From Anaerolineae bacterium (GTDB taxonomy: Bacteria; Chloroflexota; Anaerolineae; Aggregatilineales; JAFGMM01): a stretch of DNA of 64,000 nucleotides. A program made the translations under genes and the position numbers. The notes below the pieces were generated by a model that saw nothing but the letters and a program-made list of their open reading frames with translations, made no database searches and was not told the DNA's origin. This document shows, piece by piece, positions 19,255-30,388 of the stretch. Where the stretch lies: contig JAOSJO010000001.1 in NCBI GenBank assembly GCA_027494055.1, positions 434,001 to 498,000 on the forward strand. Reading direction: 5' to 3'. Within the stretch, counting starts at the first letter, position 1, and each line of letters starts with the position of its first letter.

Positions 19255-19362
19255 TTTCGTAATCCGCCAACGCCGATTGGCACCTAATCGCAGAAGATTG
19301 CGCGCAAGAATGCGAATTAGCCCGCGACTTCAGTCGCGGGAGCCAAAAGGTGAGCAGATACC
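19255..19362 (+). repeat. Dispersed two-hairpin intergenic repeat, copy A
   Basis: About 105 bases starting TTCGTAATCC. The second half contains GAATTAGCCCGCGACTTC and its mirror, forming the perfect palindrome at 19321-19340 (CCCGCGACT, TC, AGTCGCGGG), and ends AAAGGTGAGCAGATAC. Copies occur at 26033-26100 (partial) and 33753-33861 (inverted). It ends about 20 bases before the start of the next gene. Confidence 0.75.
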
Positions 19363-19380
19363 ACGAAAGGGAGGGGTGCC

Positions 19381-19968
19381 ATGAAGGGACGCTACTGGGT
19401 AGGCTTGCTGGGCGCAATCGCCGCGCTCGCGATCAGCGCGTGCGCCAACATGTTCCTGCCGATCATCGGTGGGCTGCTGGCTCTGGCTGTGACCCTCATC
19501 GGCGGGTTGCTGGTCGGCTATATCGTCACGCAGACCGACGACGGCGTGAAAGCAGACCCCGCACAGGCGACCAACGCGGGCGCGGTGGCCGGCCTCATCA
19601 TGGGTGTTGGCGCGGCGGCGGGCGTCGTCCTCGGCGGGTTGCTGATCGGCGCGCTGTTCTCGATGAGCACGGGGTTCCTGGGGCCGGAGGTCGAAGCGGC
19701 ATGGCGGCAGACCCTCAGGAGCTTCGAGGGGATGGAGGGGTACGAGGCGGTCAATGAGATGTCTTTCGATGCCCTCATGAACCTGATGACGACCGTCACG
19801 GTGACCGCCAGCCTGTGCTTCGGCGTGATGGGCATCGCGCTCACTACAGGGGCCGCCGCGCTGACGGCGCGCCTCGCCGCCCCGCGCACGCCGCCCGCGC
19901 ACAGCGCGCCCCTGCCGGCCTGGGGCCAGTCGCCGGACGCGCCGGACGACTCCGCGCCGTCTGGCTGA
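19381..19968 (+). CDS. Membrane protein of unknown function
   Basis: A 195-residue protein with four hydrophobic helices (about 7-28, 25-50, 68-95 and 130-160) and a proline/serine-rich soluble tail. A Cys at position 21 in AISACAN is not a convincing lipobox because hydrophobic residues continue after it. The ATG has GGGAGGGG six bases upstream. I recognise no family; glycine-rich helices such as IIGGLLALAVTLIGGLLVG suggest a simple membrane bundle, similar to DUF5518- or TIGR04086-type proteins. It stands alone, flanked by a repeat and a terminator. Confidence 0.65.
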   Translation: MKGRYWVGLLGAIAALAISACANMFLPIIGGLLALAVTLIGGLLVGYIVTQTDDGVKADPAQATNAGAVAGLIMGVGAAAGVVLGGLLIGALFSMSTGFLGPEVEAAWRQTLRSFEGMEGYEAVNEMSFDALMNLMTTVTVTASLCFGVMGIALTTGAAALTARLAAPRTPPAHSAPLPAWGQSPDAPDDSAPSG

Positions 19969-19980
19969 GACGGCGCGCAA

Positions 19981-20010
19981 ACAAAAAGGGCGACCCGCCG
20001 GGCCGCCCTT
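19981..20010 (-). terminator. Rho-independent terminator of the PPOX gene
   Basis: On the minus strand AAGGGCG-GCCC pairs with its mirror and is followed by TTTTTGTTTG. It lies 24 bases after the PPOX stop; in the plus direction there is no T run. Confidence 0.75.
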
Positions 20011-20033
20011 CAGCCTTGTCCACGACGCGCGCG

Positions 20034-20453
20034 TCAGTCGGGGAACGTCACCACCCTCACCGGCCTGATCTTGTAGATCACGCGCGTCTCCTTGCCCTTT
20101 AGCTCGGCGGGCGCGGCGTGTCCGTAGTACTCCGGCGCGCCCACGTACAACCGGGCCAGCTCGTTGATGTGTTCCAGCCCGCCCTCTTCCGTGATCTCAT
20201 CAACCACGCCGCGCACTTCGATCCACCGGAAGGGGTTGTTGGGATCGATGGCGAGCAGCGTCACTTTGGGGTTGGCACGCATGTTCTTGTCTTTCTGCCG
20301 CCCGCGCGCCGAGTTGACCTTGACGTACTCGCCTTCGCAGTTGACCCACACGACGGTGGATTGCGGCTGCCCGTCGGGCATCATGGTGGTGAGCCCGGCG
20401 TAAACCGGGCCTTCAAGCAAGTCTCTATATGCATCGGGGATCGTTGCAGACAT
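20034..20453 (-). CDS. PPOX-class F420-dependent oxidoreductase family protein
   Basis: A 139-residue split-barrel flavin/F420-binding protein of the pyridoxamine-phosphate-oxidase-like superfamily (Rv1155/Rv2991 type). Typical segments are LTTMMPDGQPQSTVVWV, VNSARGRQKDKNMRANPKV, which carries the cofactor-phosphate-binding basic residues, and WIEVRGVVDEI. The ATG has AAAGGAGG eight bases upstream. Many relatives reduce F420-linked substrates or bind haem; whether F420 or FMN is used cannot be read here. Confidence 0.88.
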   Translation of the reverse strand: MSATIPDAYRDLLEGPVYAGLTTMMPDGQPQSTVVWVNCEGEYVKVNSARGRQKDKNMRANPKVTLLAIDPNNPFRWIEVRGVVDEITEEGGLEHINELARLYVGAPEYYGHAAPAELKGKETRVIYKIRPVRVVTFPD

Positions 20454-20824
20454 CCTAAAACCTCCTTTTGGATCAAAGTGATTCGTTTCGACAAAATCGG
20501 AATTGCCAATAGAAAATGTGACAGCCTGACCGTGGCGACTCTAACCCCGCGGCTGATGGACTTCGAGTAGTCACACGGGCACTGCTCTCTTGACCGCCCT
20601 GTAGAGGGCAGGGTGCTGCGCCCCTATCCACCGCCACACCTGGCGGTAGGGGCGAACCGCCGGTTCGCCCCTACGATCCCTACGTCTCAAGGTTTGTGAT
20701 GGGCGCATGGCCGTACCGTGACTCTGCGAAGAGATGACCAGGGTAATTCACCAAATGCATTAGGGGCTAACCCGTATTCTTATCGGTCCTGTTCTGCGAT
20801 CAGCCGCCGGCTTTGGCCGGTGGA
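20454..20824. other. Intergenic region with palindromes, no gene seen
   Basis: Contains the 29-base palindrome at 20646-20674 and a weaker hairpin (ACCGCCA/TGGCGGT) just before it. No coding stretch with a plausible start or homology was seen on either strand. Confidence 0.6.
20646..20674. repeat. GTAGGGGCG-type palindrome, copy 1
   Basis: GTAGGGGCGAACCG, one central C, CGGTTCGCCCCTAC: a perfect 14-base-arm palindrome. Relatives lie at 26847, 45028 and 47661. Confidence 0.8.
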
Positions 20825-21926
20825 CTACTTGATGTACTCGCCGCTGCTGTAGACGTAGACCCACGTGTCCAGGTCGGTCCACTCGTAGAACCACGCCGCA
20901 TCGGTGATCGAGAGGTTGACGCAGCCGTGGCTGTGGCGGTAGCCAAAGCCATCGTGCCAGTATGTGCCGTGCAGGCTGATGTCGTCGTCGAAGTACATGG
21001 TCCAGGGCACGTTCTCCAGGTAGTAAAAGTCGGCCTGGCCCTCCGCGCCCGACATCTTGCCGTTCTCCACCCGCTCCCATACCTGGAACAGCCCCTCCCA
21101 GGTGGGCCACTGCGGCAGGCCGGTCGAGACCAGCGTCACGAACACTATCTCGTCGTCTTCGTAGGCAATCGCAATCTGTTCGTACAGGTCAACCGCCACC
21201 CACCGCCCGGAGACGCCCTCCGGGCGCGGCACGGGATGCACCAGCGCGACCCGCCGCTGCTCGACCCACTGGTCCGGCCCGATCAGGTACCAGGTCCAGC
21301 CGTCCACCTCCGCAGAGGCGTAGACTGTTATGGGCGTGTAGCGCAGGACGTAGGTTTCGAGGTCGCGCGCGCCCGCCGGCGCGTAGGTGGGGTGCGTGTC
21401 CAGCAGCATCCACCCAAAGGGGCGGTCGGGCGGTTCGGGGATGAGCAACCCCGAAAAGCTCGAAACCTCCGAGCGCTTGAGGTGCGCCGCGCTCACCCAC
21501 TGGCCGTAGTTGATCTGCGCCCAGTCGTTCCCTTCCCACGAAAGCACGGAGACGAAGTTGAAGCCCGCGTCGATGCTGCCGATGGGGTTGCCGTGCGGCG
21601 CGTCGTAGACCGTGACCGGGCCATCGATGAGCCGCCAGTAGTCGAACCAGAGGTAGTCGCCCAGGTTGGCCTCAAGTGGGGTGGTTCGGACCGCCTGCCC
21701 GGCGGCAGCCGCCGCGTTCGCCGCGCGCAGTTCGATGGGCGAAAGACCGGCATACTGGCACTCCCCGCTGGCCGGGTTGCAGTTGACGTCGGGCGCGTCG
21801 GGGTCAACCGGGTCGGCAGGGAAGGCCGCCGCCGTGCCTGCGCTCCCCCGCGCTCACGGCGAGCAGGACGGCCAGGCCCCACATCATGAGCCGCTTTCGA
21901 CGTTCGGTGCGCGCGTGTTCGTTCAT
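20825..21926 (-). CDS. L,D-transpeptidase (YkuD domain), one frameshift
   Basis: About 365 residues after correcting the C run at 21845-21849. The ATG at 21926 begins a signal-anchor (MMWGLAVLLAV). A central SH3-like region (WFDYWRLIDGPVTVYDAP onward) precedes the YkuD catalytic domain, whose motif reads YRHSHGCVNLSITDAAWFY: His, Ser-His-Gly-Cys with the catalytic cysteine, then Asn. The enzyme makes 3-3 cross-links in peptidoglycan or anchors proteins to it, outside the membrane. CGAGGT lies seven bases before the start. Its presence says the cell has a peptidoglycan-type wall. Confidence 0.87.
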
Positions 21927-22095
21927 GATTACCTCGAAGTCGCTCTGCTCTTTTTCCTACGTTTCCGGTATATATTGACCAGAAACGGCCACAAGTCCGA
22001 TTCTACACTGCCCGGCGCGAAAGCCCAAAAAACCCGCCGAAAACCTCCCGGGTAGTCTCCCGGTGAAGTGTTGGTGCAATGCCACGATCTGGTTG

Positions 22096-22134
22096 ACCTC
22101 ACCCCCGCCGCGCTACGTGCGGCGGGGGTGAGGT
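22096..22134. repeat. Strong hairpin between L,D-transpeptidase and permease genes
   Basis: Sixteen-base perfect arms (ACCTCACCCCCGCCGC and its complement) around the loop GCTACGT. No T run follows on either strand, so it is not a standard terminator. A second hairpin TGACGCG/CGCGTCA is at about 22157-22179. Confidence 0.7.
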
Positions 22135-22242
22135 AGGCAGGCGGAAGCCATCTTCTGACGCGCTAGGTGGCGCGTCAAGTGACGCATCAAACCAAACCAC
22201 CTCAGCAACAACACCCAGGAGGGCGACCAGGCCCCGCCGCGC

Positions 22243-22270
22243 TTGACAGAAGCGCCAGGGGGGCGATAAT
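22243..22270 (+). promoter_or_regulatory. Promoter of the amino-acid permease gene
   Basis: TTGACA at 22243, 16-base spacer, GATAAT at 22265-22270; 100 bases upstream of the permease ATG. Confidence 0.6.
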
Positions 22271-22369
22271 CGCGGGATGGGCCGGGCGCGCCTTTTCATT
22301 TCGGTGCGGCCACGGCGCTGATCGCGGTGGGCATTCTCGCCGCCGGCCGGGAGGGGCAGTGAGATCTTC

Positions 22370-23676
22370 ATGGCGCAACACCTGAAACGCGAACTGGGGC
22401 TGTTCGGCGCGACGATGATGGGCCTGGGATCCATCGTCGGCACGGGCATCTTCGTCAGCGTCGGCATCGCTGCCGGGATCGCCGGGACGGCGGTGATCGC
22501 CGCGATTGCGCTTGCCGCGCTGGTGGCGACGTGCAACGGGCTGAACAGTGCACAGCTCGCCGCGAACCACCCGACGAGCGGCGGGACATACGAGTACGGC
22601 TACCGCTATCTGAACCCGCGCCTGGGCTTCGTGGCCGGGTGGACCTTCCTGCTTGCGAAGAGTGCCTCCGCCGCGACCGCCGCCCTCGGCTTTGCCGGCT
22701 ACCTGCTCGATCTGCTCGACGCGCCGGGGAGGGCCTGCTCGTGCCGCCGGCGCTGGGCGCGGTGGTTGCGCTGACGCTGGTGGTGCTGAGCGGAATCCGG
22801 CGCTCGAACACGGCCAACACGGCCATCGTGACCGTCACGCTGTTCACGCTGGGGGTGTTTGTCGTCGCCGGGCTGCCTTCTGTCTCAGGCGCGCACTTCA
22901 CGCCCTTCTTCGCGGGCGATGACGGCCTCCGGGGGCTGCTGCACGCCACAGCTCTGATGTTCGTCGCGTACACCGGCTACGGGCGCATTGCCACGATGGG
23001 CGAGGAAGTGCGCGCGCCGCGCCGGACGATCCCGCGCGCGATGGTTGTCACACTGGCGGCGACGATGGTGCTCTATATCGCGGTCGCCTTTGTCGGTGTG
23101 GGCGCGGTCGGGTCGGCGGCGCTGGGGGCTGCGACGGCTTCAGGAGCCGCCCCGCTGGAAGCCGCCGCGCGCGCGTTCGACGGGCGGCTGGTAGCGGGGC
23201 TGGTCGCCGTCGGCGCGGTGACGGCCATGCTCGGCGTGCTGCTGAACCTGATCCTCGGCCTGTCGCGCGTGCTGCTGGCGATGGGGCGGCGTCACGACAT
23301 GCCGCCGGCCGTCGCGCGGCTCGACAGGGCGGGCGTCAAGCCGCCGGTGGCGGTGGTCGCCGTGGGCGTGGCGATTGCGGCGCTCGTGTTGATCGGCAAC
23401 GTGCGCACCACGTGGTCGTTCAGCGCGTTCACCGTGCTGATCTACTACGCGATCACGAACCTGGCCGCGCTGCGGCTGGCCCCGCAGGAACGGCTCTTCC
23501 CGCGCTACATCGCGTGGATCGGCCTGGCGTCGTGCCTCTTCCTCGCCTTCTGGGTGGAGGTCGAGGTCTGGCTGGCCGGGCTGGCGCTGATCGGCGTGGG
23601 GCTGGTGTGGCAGTTCGTTATGGGCCGGCTGGCAGGAGGCGCGCCCGGCGCGCAGATCGACGCTGGCGGGCCGTGA
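22370..23676 (+). CDS. APC-family amino-acid permease (one frameshift)
   Basis: About 435 residues with roughly twelve hydrophobic segments. The start MAQHLKRELGLFGATMMGLG and GSIVGTGIFVSVG form the first helix with the substrate-binding G-x-G of the amino acid-polyamine-organocation family; later TYEYGYRYLNPRLGFVAGW and ATMGEEVRAPRRTIPRAM also match. The frame shifts at the G run near 22726-22733. The substrate is not predictable. A consensus promoter precedes it; the following YqeB-type gene starts 24 bases downstream and may be co-transcribed. Confidence 0.87.
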
Positions 23677-23700
23677 CGTGAACCGACAGGGGCGCTATCG

Positions 23701-24503
23701 ATGTTTAGTGAAGACTGGTTGGTCCTGGTAAAAGGTGCGGGCGACCTGGGGACCGGGGTCGCGTGGCGGCTGTACCACGCGGGGTTCCCGGTTGTCATCA
23801 CCGAACTGCCCGACCCGTTGGTGATCCGCCGCGCGGTGGCGTTTGCGTCGGCGGTGTGGGAGGGGCGCGTCACCGTCGAGGGCGTGGAGGCGGTGCGCGT
23901 GGCGTCGCCGGGCGCGGCGCGTGACGCCATCCAGGCGCGCGCGATACCGGTGCTCGCAGACCCGGAAGCGTCCTGCCGGGCGGCGCTCCGCCCGCGCGTG
24001 GTCGTGGACGCGATCATGTCCAAGGTCAACACGGGCACACGCATCGACGACGCGCCGCTGGTCGTCGCGCTGGGGCCGGGCTTCGAGGCCGGCGCGGATT
24101 GCCACGCCGTGATCGAGACGCAGCGCGGCCACACCCTGGGGCGCGTCTACTGGCAGGGCCGCGCGCTCGACGACACGGGCACGCCGGGCCGCGTGGCCGG
24201 CCACGATGTGGCGCGCGTACTCCGCGCGCCCGGGATGGGGTGCTGCGCGCGCGCCGCGAGATCGGCGACAGCGTGGCGTCGGGTGAGGTGGTCGCTGAGG
24301 TAGACGGCGCGCCGGTCCGTGCGCCGTTCGCCGGCGTGTTGCGCGGCCTGATCCGCGACGGGCGGCAGGTGAGCGCCGGCCTCAAGATCGGCGACGTGGA
24401 CCCGCGCGGCGTCCGCGCGCACTGTTTCACGATCTCAGACAAGGCGCTCGCCATCGGGGGCGCGGCCCTGTGGGCGATCATGGCGTGGGCAAACCGCCAT
24501 TAG
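23701..24503 (+). CDS. Selenium-dependent molybdenum hydroxylase system protein, YqeB/EF2563 family (one frameshift)
   Basis: About 267 residues. The N-terminus VLVKGAGDLGTGVAWRLYHAGF is the Rossmann-like signature of the family, followed by VITELPDPLVIRRAVAFASAV, VDAIMSKVNTGTRIDDAPLV and LGPGFEAGADCHAVIETQRGH. The frame shifts near 24230-24240; the rest (REIGDSVASGEVVAEVDGAPV) is a biotinyl-like lobe, ending ALAIGGAALWAIM. The family is linked to labile selenium-containing molybdenum hydroxylases such as xanthine dehydrogenase. No molybdenum enzyme or selenophosphate synthase lies in this window, so its partner is elsewhere. Confidence 0.85.
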
Positions 24504-24550
24504 GCGCCGGCACTCATGGCTTGCGAACACGTGTTAGAAGGATGTGATAC

Positions 24551-25383
24551 ATGAAATTTGGCGTCGCGTTGCCCTATGGTTCGGCGCGTTCGACGGCGAG
24601 GCTCTGCCAGGTAGCCGAGGAAGCCGGGTGGGATAGCTGTTTCATGGGCGATGCCATCTGGTGTGAAGACCCGATGATTGCGCTGGCCGCCGCTGCTATA
24701 GTCACGCAGCGAATTCATCTGGGCACTATGGTCATCCCAATGCCACTGCGCCGCCCGTGGAAGGTCGCCAGCGAGGTCGGTGGCGCTGGATCGGCTGTCG
24801 GATGGGCGCTTGATTCTGGGGCTGGGGGCGGGCGCTGTGTGGATGGGCTGGCAGGGTTTCCCCGATGAGGTGACCGATACGCGCGCCCGCGCCGAGATGC
24901 TCGATGAAAGCATCGACATTCTGACCCTTCTCTATCAGCGCAAACCGTTCGATTATGCAGGACAGCACTTTCACCTTAAGCTCACGCTGCTGGACGAGAT
25001 GTATTATCCGCCACGGCCCGTCCAGCAGCCACGCATCCCCCTGTGGGTGGTCGGCATCTGGCCGAGCCAAAAATCCATGCGGCGTGTGTTGAAGTGCGAT
25101 GGGGTGTTGCTGGAGAAGCGGAACACAGAGGGACAAGAGGCAGACGTGACTCCTGCTGATGTGCGTGAAGTGCAGGCCTTTGTGCAGGCAGAGCGCACGC
25201 TGACTTCCCCCGTTTGACATCGTTATACAGGGCAAGTCCGCTCACCTGGCGCCGGCACAGCGGCAGGAAGTGCTACTGGAATGGAAGGCGGCAGGCGCGA
25301 CATGGTGGATCGAAAGCCTGATTGACTTGCCTGAAACGGAGGTTGCTGCGCGCCTTCAGTCGGGATCGCCCCAGCTCCCTTGA
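24551..25383 (+). CDS. Luciferase-like (LLM class) flavin-dependent oxidoreductase (two frameshifts)
   Basis: About 275 residues after two corrections (near 24776-24784 and the C run 25207-25211). MKFGVALPYG, AEEAGWDSCFMGDAIW, IHLGTMVIPMPLRRPWKVASE and LDRLSDGRLILGLGAG are the standard beta-barrel signatures of the bacterial luciferase-like superfamily; the end reads WWIESLIDLPETEVAARLQ. Relatives use F420 or FMN; members of this length are often F420-dependent. It is short compared with typical 300-350-residue LLM proteins but the C-terminal segment is complete. Confidence 0.82.
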
Positions 25384-26032
25384 GGAGCGATCAGCCGCTC
25401 ACCCCCTACCACGCGGCAGGTGGGAGGCAAAAAGTGCATAACACGCGTCGTGACGTCATCGCGATCATCTGACCGCCTGTCACTTCGCTTCATTTAGGCA
25501 AGAGGAAAATCAACCACGAATAACACCAATTACACGAATAATAAGAATAATATTAGAATCCGCGCACATCAGTTCGTTCCGCTCTCTCTGGTAGACGGTC
25601 TCTACATTTCTTCTGAATTAGTGTTATTCGTGTCATTCGTGGTTCCATTCTGCTCTGCTTAACCAATAACGGGGTCTTCTCCCAGAAAAAGTGACAGGCG
25701 GCCAGCGCGATCATAGCCCTGATACGTAACCGCCTCGCTCACCTGGCAGCAGATCGCCTTCATCATGGCCTGGGCCTTCCGCTGCGGCGACCGGCGCCAC
25801 AGCAGCATCGCCGCCCCGATGAGAGACAGAAACCCCGACCAGAGCAGCACGCGCTCGACCGCCCACTGCCTCGGCTGGCCCTGGAGGGACACGCCACGTT
25901 TGGGCAAGTGCGCAGGGCGCGGCCTCTCTTCGTGAGCCGGTACCCAGCGCAGTGGTGCGGCTCCCGCAGAATTGGGATAGTATTTCCTGTGTGAAGGTGT
26001 GACAATTGCGTTGATGATTGCTCACTTGGCCC
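25384..26032. other. Intergenic region with an inverted repeat, no confident gene
   Basis: Holds the AT-rich inverted repeat at 25511-25649. An 82-codon minus-strand frame (25659-25907, TTG start, one hydrophobic segment) has no ribosome-binding site or homology that I can name and is not called. Confidence 0.5.
25511..25649. repeat. CACGAA-type inverted-repeat element, copy 1
   Basis: Ends begin AACCACGAATAACAC on the left and, on the other strand at the right, AACCACGAATGACACG, enclosing about 90 bases of AT-richer DNA. Non-coding. Similar inverted CACGAA elements lie at 31578 and 37382. Confidence 0.6.
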
Positions 26033-26100
26033 TAATCGTGGATAACGGCGAATTAGCCCGCGACTTCAGCCACAGGAACCCGAAGGTGAACAGATACGCT
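26033..26100 (+). repeat. Dispersed two-hairpin intergenic repeat, copy B (partial)
   Basis: Carries GCGAATTAGCCCGCGACTTC and ends GAAGGTGAACAGATACG, as in copy A, but the right arm of the palindrome is degenerate (AGCCACAGG). Again it ends just upstream of a gene start. Confidence 0.65.
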
Positions 26101-26123
26101 AACTTGCTGGAAGGAGCTACTCG

Positions 26124-26633
26124 ATGCGCCGCCTGACGCTGATCCTGGTAACTGTCCTGGTGGCGGTGCTTGTGCCGGCCGCTGCGCAGGTGGGCGACCC
26201 CCTGTCGTGCGCCGACGAGGTGATCGCCGCCGCAATCGCGAAGAACCGGGCGTTTCTCGATGAGGCCGAGTCGGCGCTGGCGGCCGGCGACTCCGACGCG
26301 GCGCTCCGCCAGCTCATGAGGGCGCGCGCCCTGCTCGACGACATCGTGACGATGTGCAACGGCCTTGTGTTCGAAGGGACGGACCGCCAGGTCTTCGGCC
26401 CGGTATCGTTCCCCGTCGGCGTCTACCGCGCCACCTTCACCACGCCCGGCGTGGGCACGGTCAAGGTGGAGGTCATCGAAGGCGAGTGCCTGTCGGGGCG
26501 GCTGTTCAACATTCAGCGCGGCCAGGCAGTCGAGGGCGCTGAGGCGTCGTTCCCGTCAGAGGGGTGTTTCGCCATGCTCGATGTCGCCGCCGTGGGTGCG
26601 TCGTGGTCGCTGCGGTTTGAGCCGCTTCAGTAG
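26124..26633 (+). CDS. Secreted protein of unknown function
   Basis: A 169-residue exported protein: signal peptide (MRRLTLILVTVLVAVLVPAAAQ, cleavage probably after AAA or AQ), then a helical segment with alternating Ala/Asp/Glu (about 28-75), then a beta-rich domain (VYRATFTTPGVGTVKVEV). Four cysteines (Cys29, Cys78, Cys115 and Cys138, counted approximately) could form disulfides. The ATG has AAGGAG eight bases upstream. I do not recognise the family. Confidence 0.7.
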   Translation: MRRLTLILVTVLVAVLVPAAAQVGDPLSCADEVIAAAIAKNRAFLDEAESALAAGDSDAALRQLMRARALLDDIVTMCNGLVFEGTDRQVFGPVSFPVGVYRATFTTPGVGTVKVEVIEGECLSGRLFNIQRGQAVEGAEASFPSEGCFAMLDVAAVGASWSLRFEPLQ

Positions 26634-27033
26634 GCTAACGCCGGGGGCTGCGCGGGTTACCTGCCGGGTTGCCCCACTTCCCTCACCCTCGCCGACCTCT
26701 GGTCGGCGTTCCCTTTCCCAAAGGGAAGAGAGAAAACAGACGCCACATATGGCGTTCTTCAGCTTAACACTCCCCCCCTTATATGTGGGTTAGGACGGAC
26801 AGGCAAACGAAACTCCAAAGCGCCAATCAAAACATTCAAGGTGTTCTGCGTAGGGGCAAGGCATGCCTTGCCCCTACGCATGCCGCGCCAAGACTTCAAC
26901 CCCTGTCCGCACCTGGACTTATTTGGGGGAGGAGCCAGGGGTGAGGTAGATAAGAACCGGAAAGCCTGATACCTCGGAGGCCATTGCGGGATCGACTCCT
27001 GAGAACCCAGATAGCGCGCGGGGTGCTGCACTA
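26634..27033. other. Intergenic region with hairpins, no gene seen
   Basis: Contains a small hairpin ACGCCA/TGGCGT followed by TTCTTC (about 26740-26760), which may terminate the secreted-protein gene, and the 34-base palindrome at 26847. No plausible coding frame was seen. Confidence 0.55.
26847..26880. repeat. GTAGGGGCG-type palindrome, copy 2
   Basis: A perfect 34-base palindrome: arms TGCGTAGGGGCAAGGCA and its complement meeting at the centre. It is the longest of the family in this window. Confidence 0.8.
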
Positions 27034-28761
27034 TCAGCCCTGCTGCGCCTGCACTTTCGCCCAGGTGTCGCGCAGCGTCACCGCACGGTTGAAGACCAGC
27101 TTATCGGCGGTCGAGTCGGGGTCAACGCAGAAGTACCCCAACCGCTCGAACTGGTACCGCGCGCCGGGGGCTGCGCCGGCCACGCTCGGCTCGATGTAGC
27201 AGCGCTCCAGCACGTGCAGCGAGTCCGGGTTGACGTAGTCGGTGAATTCCTCGCCCTCGCCGACGTCGTCCGGGTTCTCTTTCGTAAACAACTGGTCGTA
27301 CAGGCGCACCTCGACCTCAAGCGCGTGCCCCGCCGAGACCCAGTGCAGCGTCGCCTTGACCCTGCGCCCGTCCGGGGCGTAGCCGCCGCGCGTTTCGGGG
27401 TCGTAGGTGCAGCGCAGCTCGACGACGCTGCCCTGGTCGTCCTTCACCACGTCCTCGCAGCGGATGAAGTACCCGTACCGCAGCCGCACCTCGCGGCCAG
27501 GGGCCAGCCGGTAGAACTTCTTCGGCGGGTCCTCCATGAAGTCGTCCTGCTCGATGTACAGCACGCGCGAGAAGGGCACCGTGCGCGTGCCGGCGCTCTC
27601 GTCCTCCGGGTTGTTGACCGCTTCCAACGCCTCGACCTGGCCTTCGGGGTAGTTGGTGATCACCACCCGCAAGGGCTGCAAGACGGCCATCACGCGCGGC
27701 GCGCGCTGGTTCAGGTCTTCGCGCAGGCAGTGTTCCAGAAACTCAAACTCGGCGGTCACGTTGGTGCGTGAGACGCTGGTCCGCTCGACGAAGGCCTTGA
27801 CTGCCTCTGGCGTGTAGCCGCGCCGCCGCAGCCCGGAGAGCGTGGTCATCCGGGGGTCGTCCCAGCCGTTCACGTAACCCTCTTCGACCAGCCGGCGCAG
27901 CCGGCGCTTGCTCATCAGCGTGTACGACACGTTGAGCCGCCCGAACTCGATCTGCCGGGGCGCGTAGACGCCAAGCTGCTCCAGGAACCAGTCGTACAAC
28001 GGGCGGTGATCGGCGAACTCCAGGCTGCACAGCGAGTGCGTGATGCCCTCAATCGAGTCGGACTGGCCGTGCGCCCAGTCGTAGGTGGGGTAGATGCACC
28101 ACCGGTCGCCGGTGCGGTGGTGCTCGGCGTGGAGGATGCGGTACATCACCGGGTCGCGCAGGTTGAGGTTGGGCGACGCCATGTCGATCTTGGCGCGGAG
28201 CACGCACGCGCCTTCCTGGAACTCGCCGTTCTTCATGCGCTCGAACAGGTCCAGGTTCTCCTCGACCGATCGGTTGCGGTAGGGGCTTTCCCGGCCCGGC
28301 TCGGTGAGCGTGCCGCGATACTCGCGGATCTCCTCGGCGCTCAGGTGATCGACGTAGGCCTTGCCGGCTTTGATGAGCTGCACCGCCCACTCGTAGAGCT
28401 GGTCGAAGTAGTCGGAGGCGAAGAACAGCCGGTCCTCCCAGTCGTAGCCCAGCCAGCGGATGTCGTCCATGATGGCGTCGATGTACTCCTGCTCTTCCTT
28501 GAGCGGGTTCGTGTCATCGAAGCGCAGGTTGCACTTGCCGCCAAACTCCTCGGCGGCGCCGAAGTCCATCCAGATGGCGCGGACGTGCCCGATGTGCAGG
28601 TAGCCGTTCGGCTCCGGTGGAAAGCGCGTGTGCACGCGCCCACCGAACCGCCCGGCCTGTATGTCTTCCTCGATCAGCTTCCGGATGAAGTTCACGCCGG
28701 CGGTCGGGGCGGCGTCCGCAGCTTCGGTCGTGTCTTTGATGTCTTCCTCTGGCTTTCCCAT
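27034..28761 (-). CDS. glnS: Glutaminyl-tRNA synthetase
   Basis: Class Ic synthetase, 575 residues. The HIGH motif appears in [19 protein letters not shown], the KMSKS-equivalent in [13 protein letters not shown], and the GlnRS-specific catalytic region [16 protein letters not shown] and [20 protein letters not shown]. The C-terminal beta-barrel anticodon-binding domains (DEWILLED-type segment through YFCVDPDS) are complete. I choose the ATG at 28761 because AAGGTGAG sits about eight bases upstream; the GTG at 28773 lies inside that site. The gene follows gltX by 54 bases and probably shares its transcript. Confidence 0.95.
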   Translation of the reverse strand: MGKPEEDIKDTTEAADAAPTAGVNFIRKLIEEDIQAGRFGGRVHTRFPPEPNGYLHIGHVRAIWMDFGAAEEFGGKCNLRFDDTNPLKEEQEYIDAIMDDIRWLGYDWEDRLFFASDYFDQLYEWAVQLIKAGKAYVDHLSAEEIREYRGTLTEPGRESPYRNRSVEENLDLFERMKNGEFQEGACVLRAKIDMASPNLNLRDPVMYRILHAEHHRTGDRWCIYPTYDWAHGQSDSIEGITHSLCSLEFADHRPLYDWFLEQLGVYAPRQIEFGRLNVSYTLMSKRRLRRLVEEGYVNGWDDPRMTTLSGLRRRGYTPEAVKAFVERTSVSRTNVTAEFEFLEHCLREDLNQRAPRVMAVLQPLRVVITNYPEGQVEALEAVNNPEDESAGTRTVPFSRVLYIEQDDFMEDPPKKFYRLAPGREVRLRYGYFIRCEDVVKDDQGSVVELRCTYDPETRGGYAPDGRRVKATLHWVSAGHALEVEVRLYDQLFTKENPDDVGEGEEFTDYVNPDSLHVLERCYIEPSVAGAAPGARYQFERLGYFCVDPDSTADKLVFNRAVTLRDTWAKVQAQQG

Positions 28762-28815
28762 CGCTTCTCTCACCTTTGGTGCTGGCTATGCGCGAGGACG
28801 CCCACGCGGGGCGCG

Positions 28816-30388
<1,573 letters not shown>

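Noticed and set aside
22280..22362. A short hydrophobic peptide (FGAATALIAVGILAAG) just upstream of the amino-acid permease
   Set aside because: It has no in-frame start without an assumed indel; it may be chance.
25659..25907. An 82-codon minus-strand frame with one hydrophobic segment
   Set aside because: TTG start, no ribosome-binding site and no recognisable family; could be real but is not supported.
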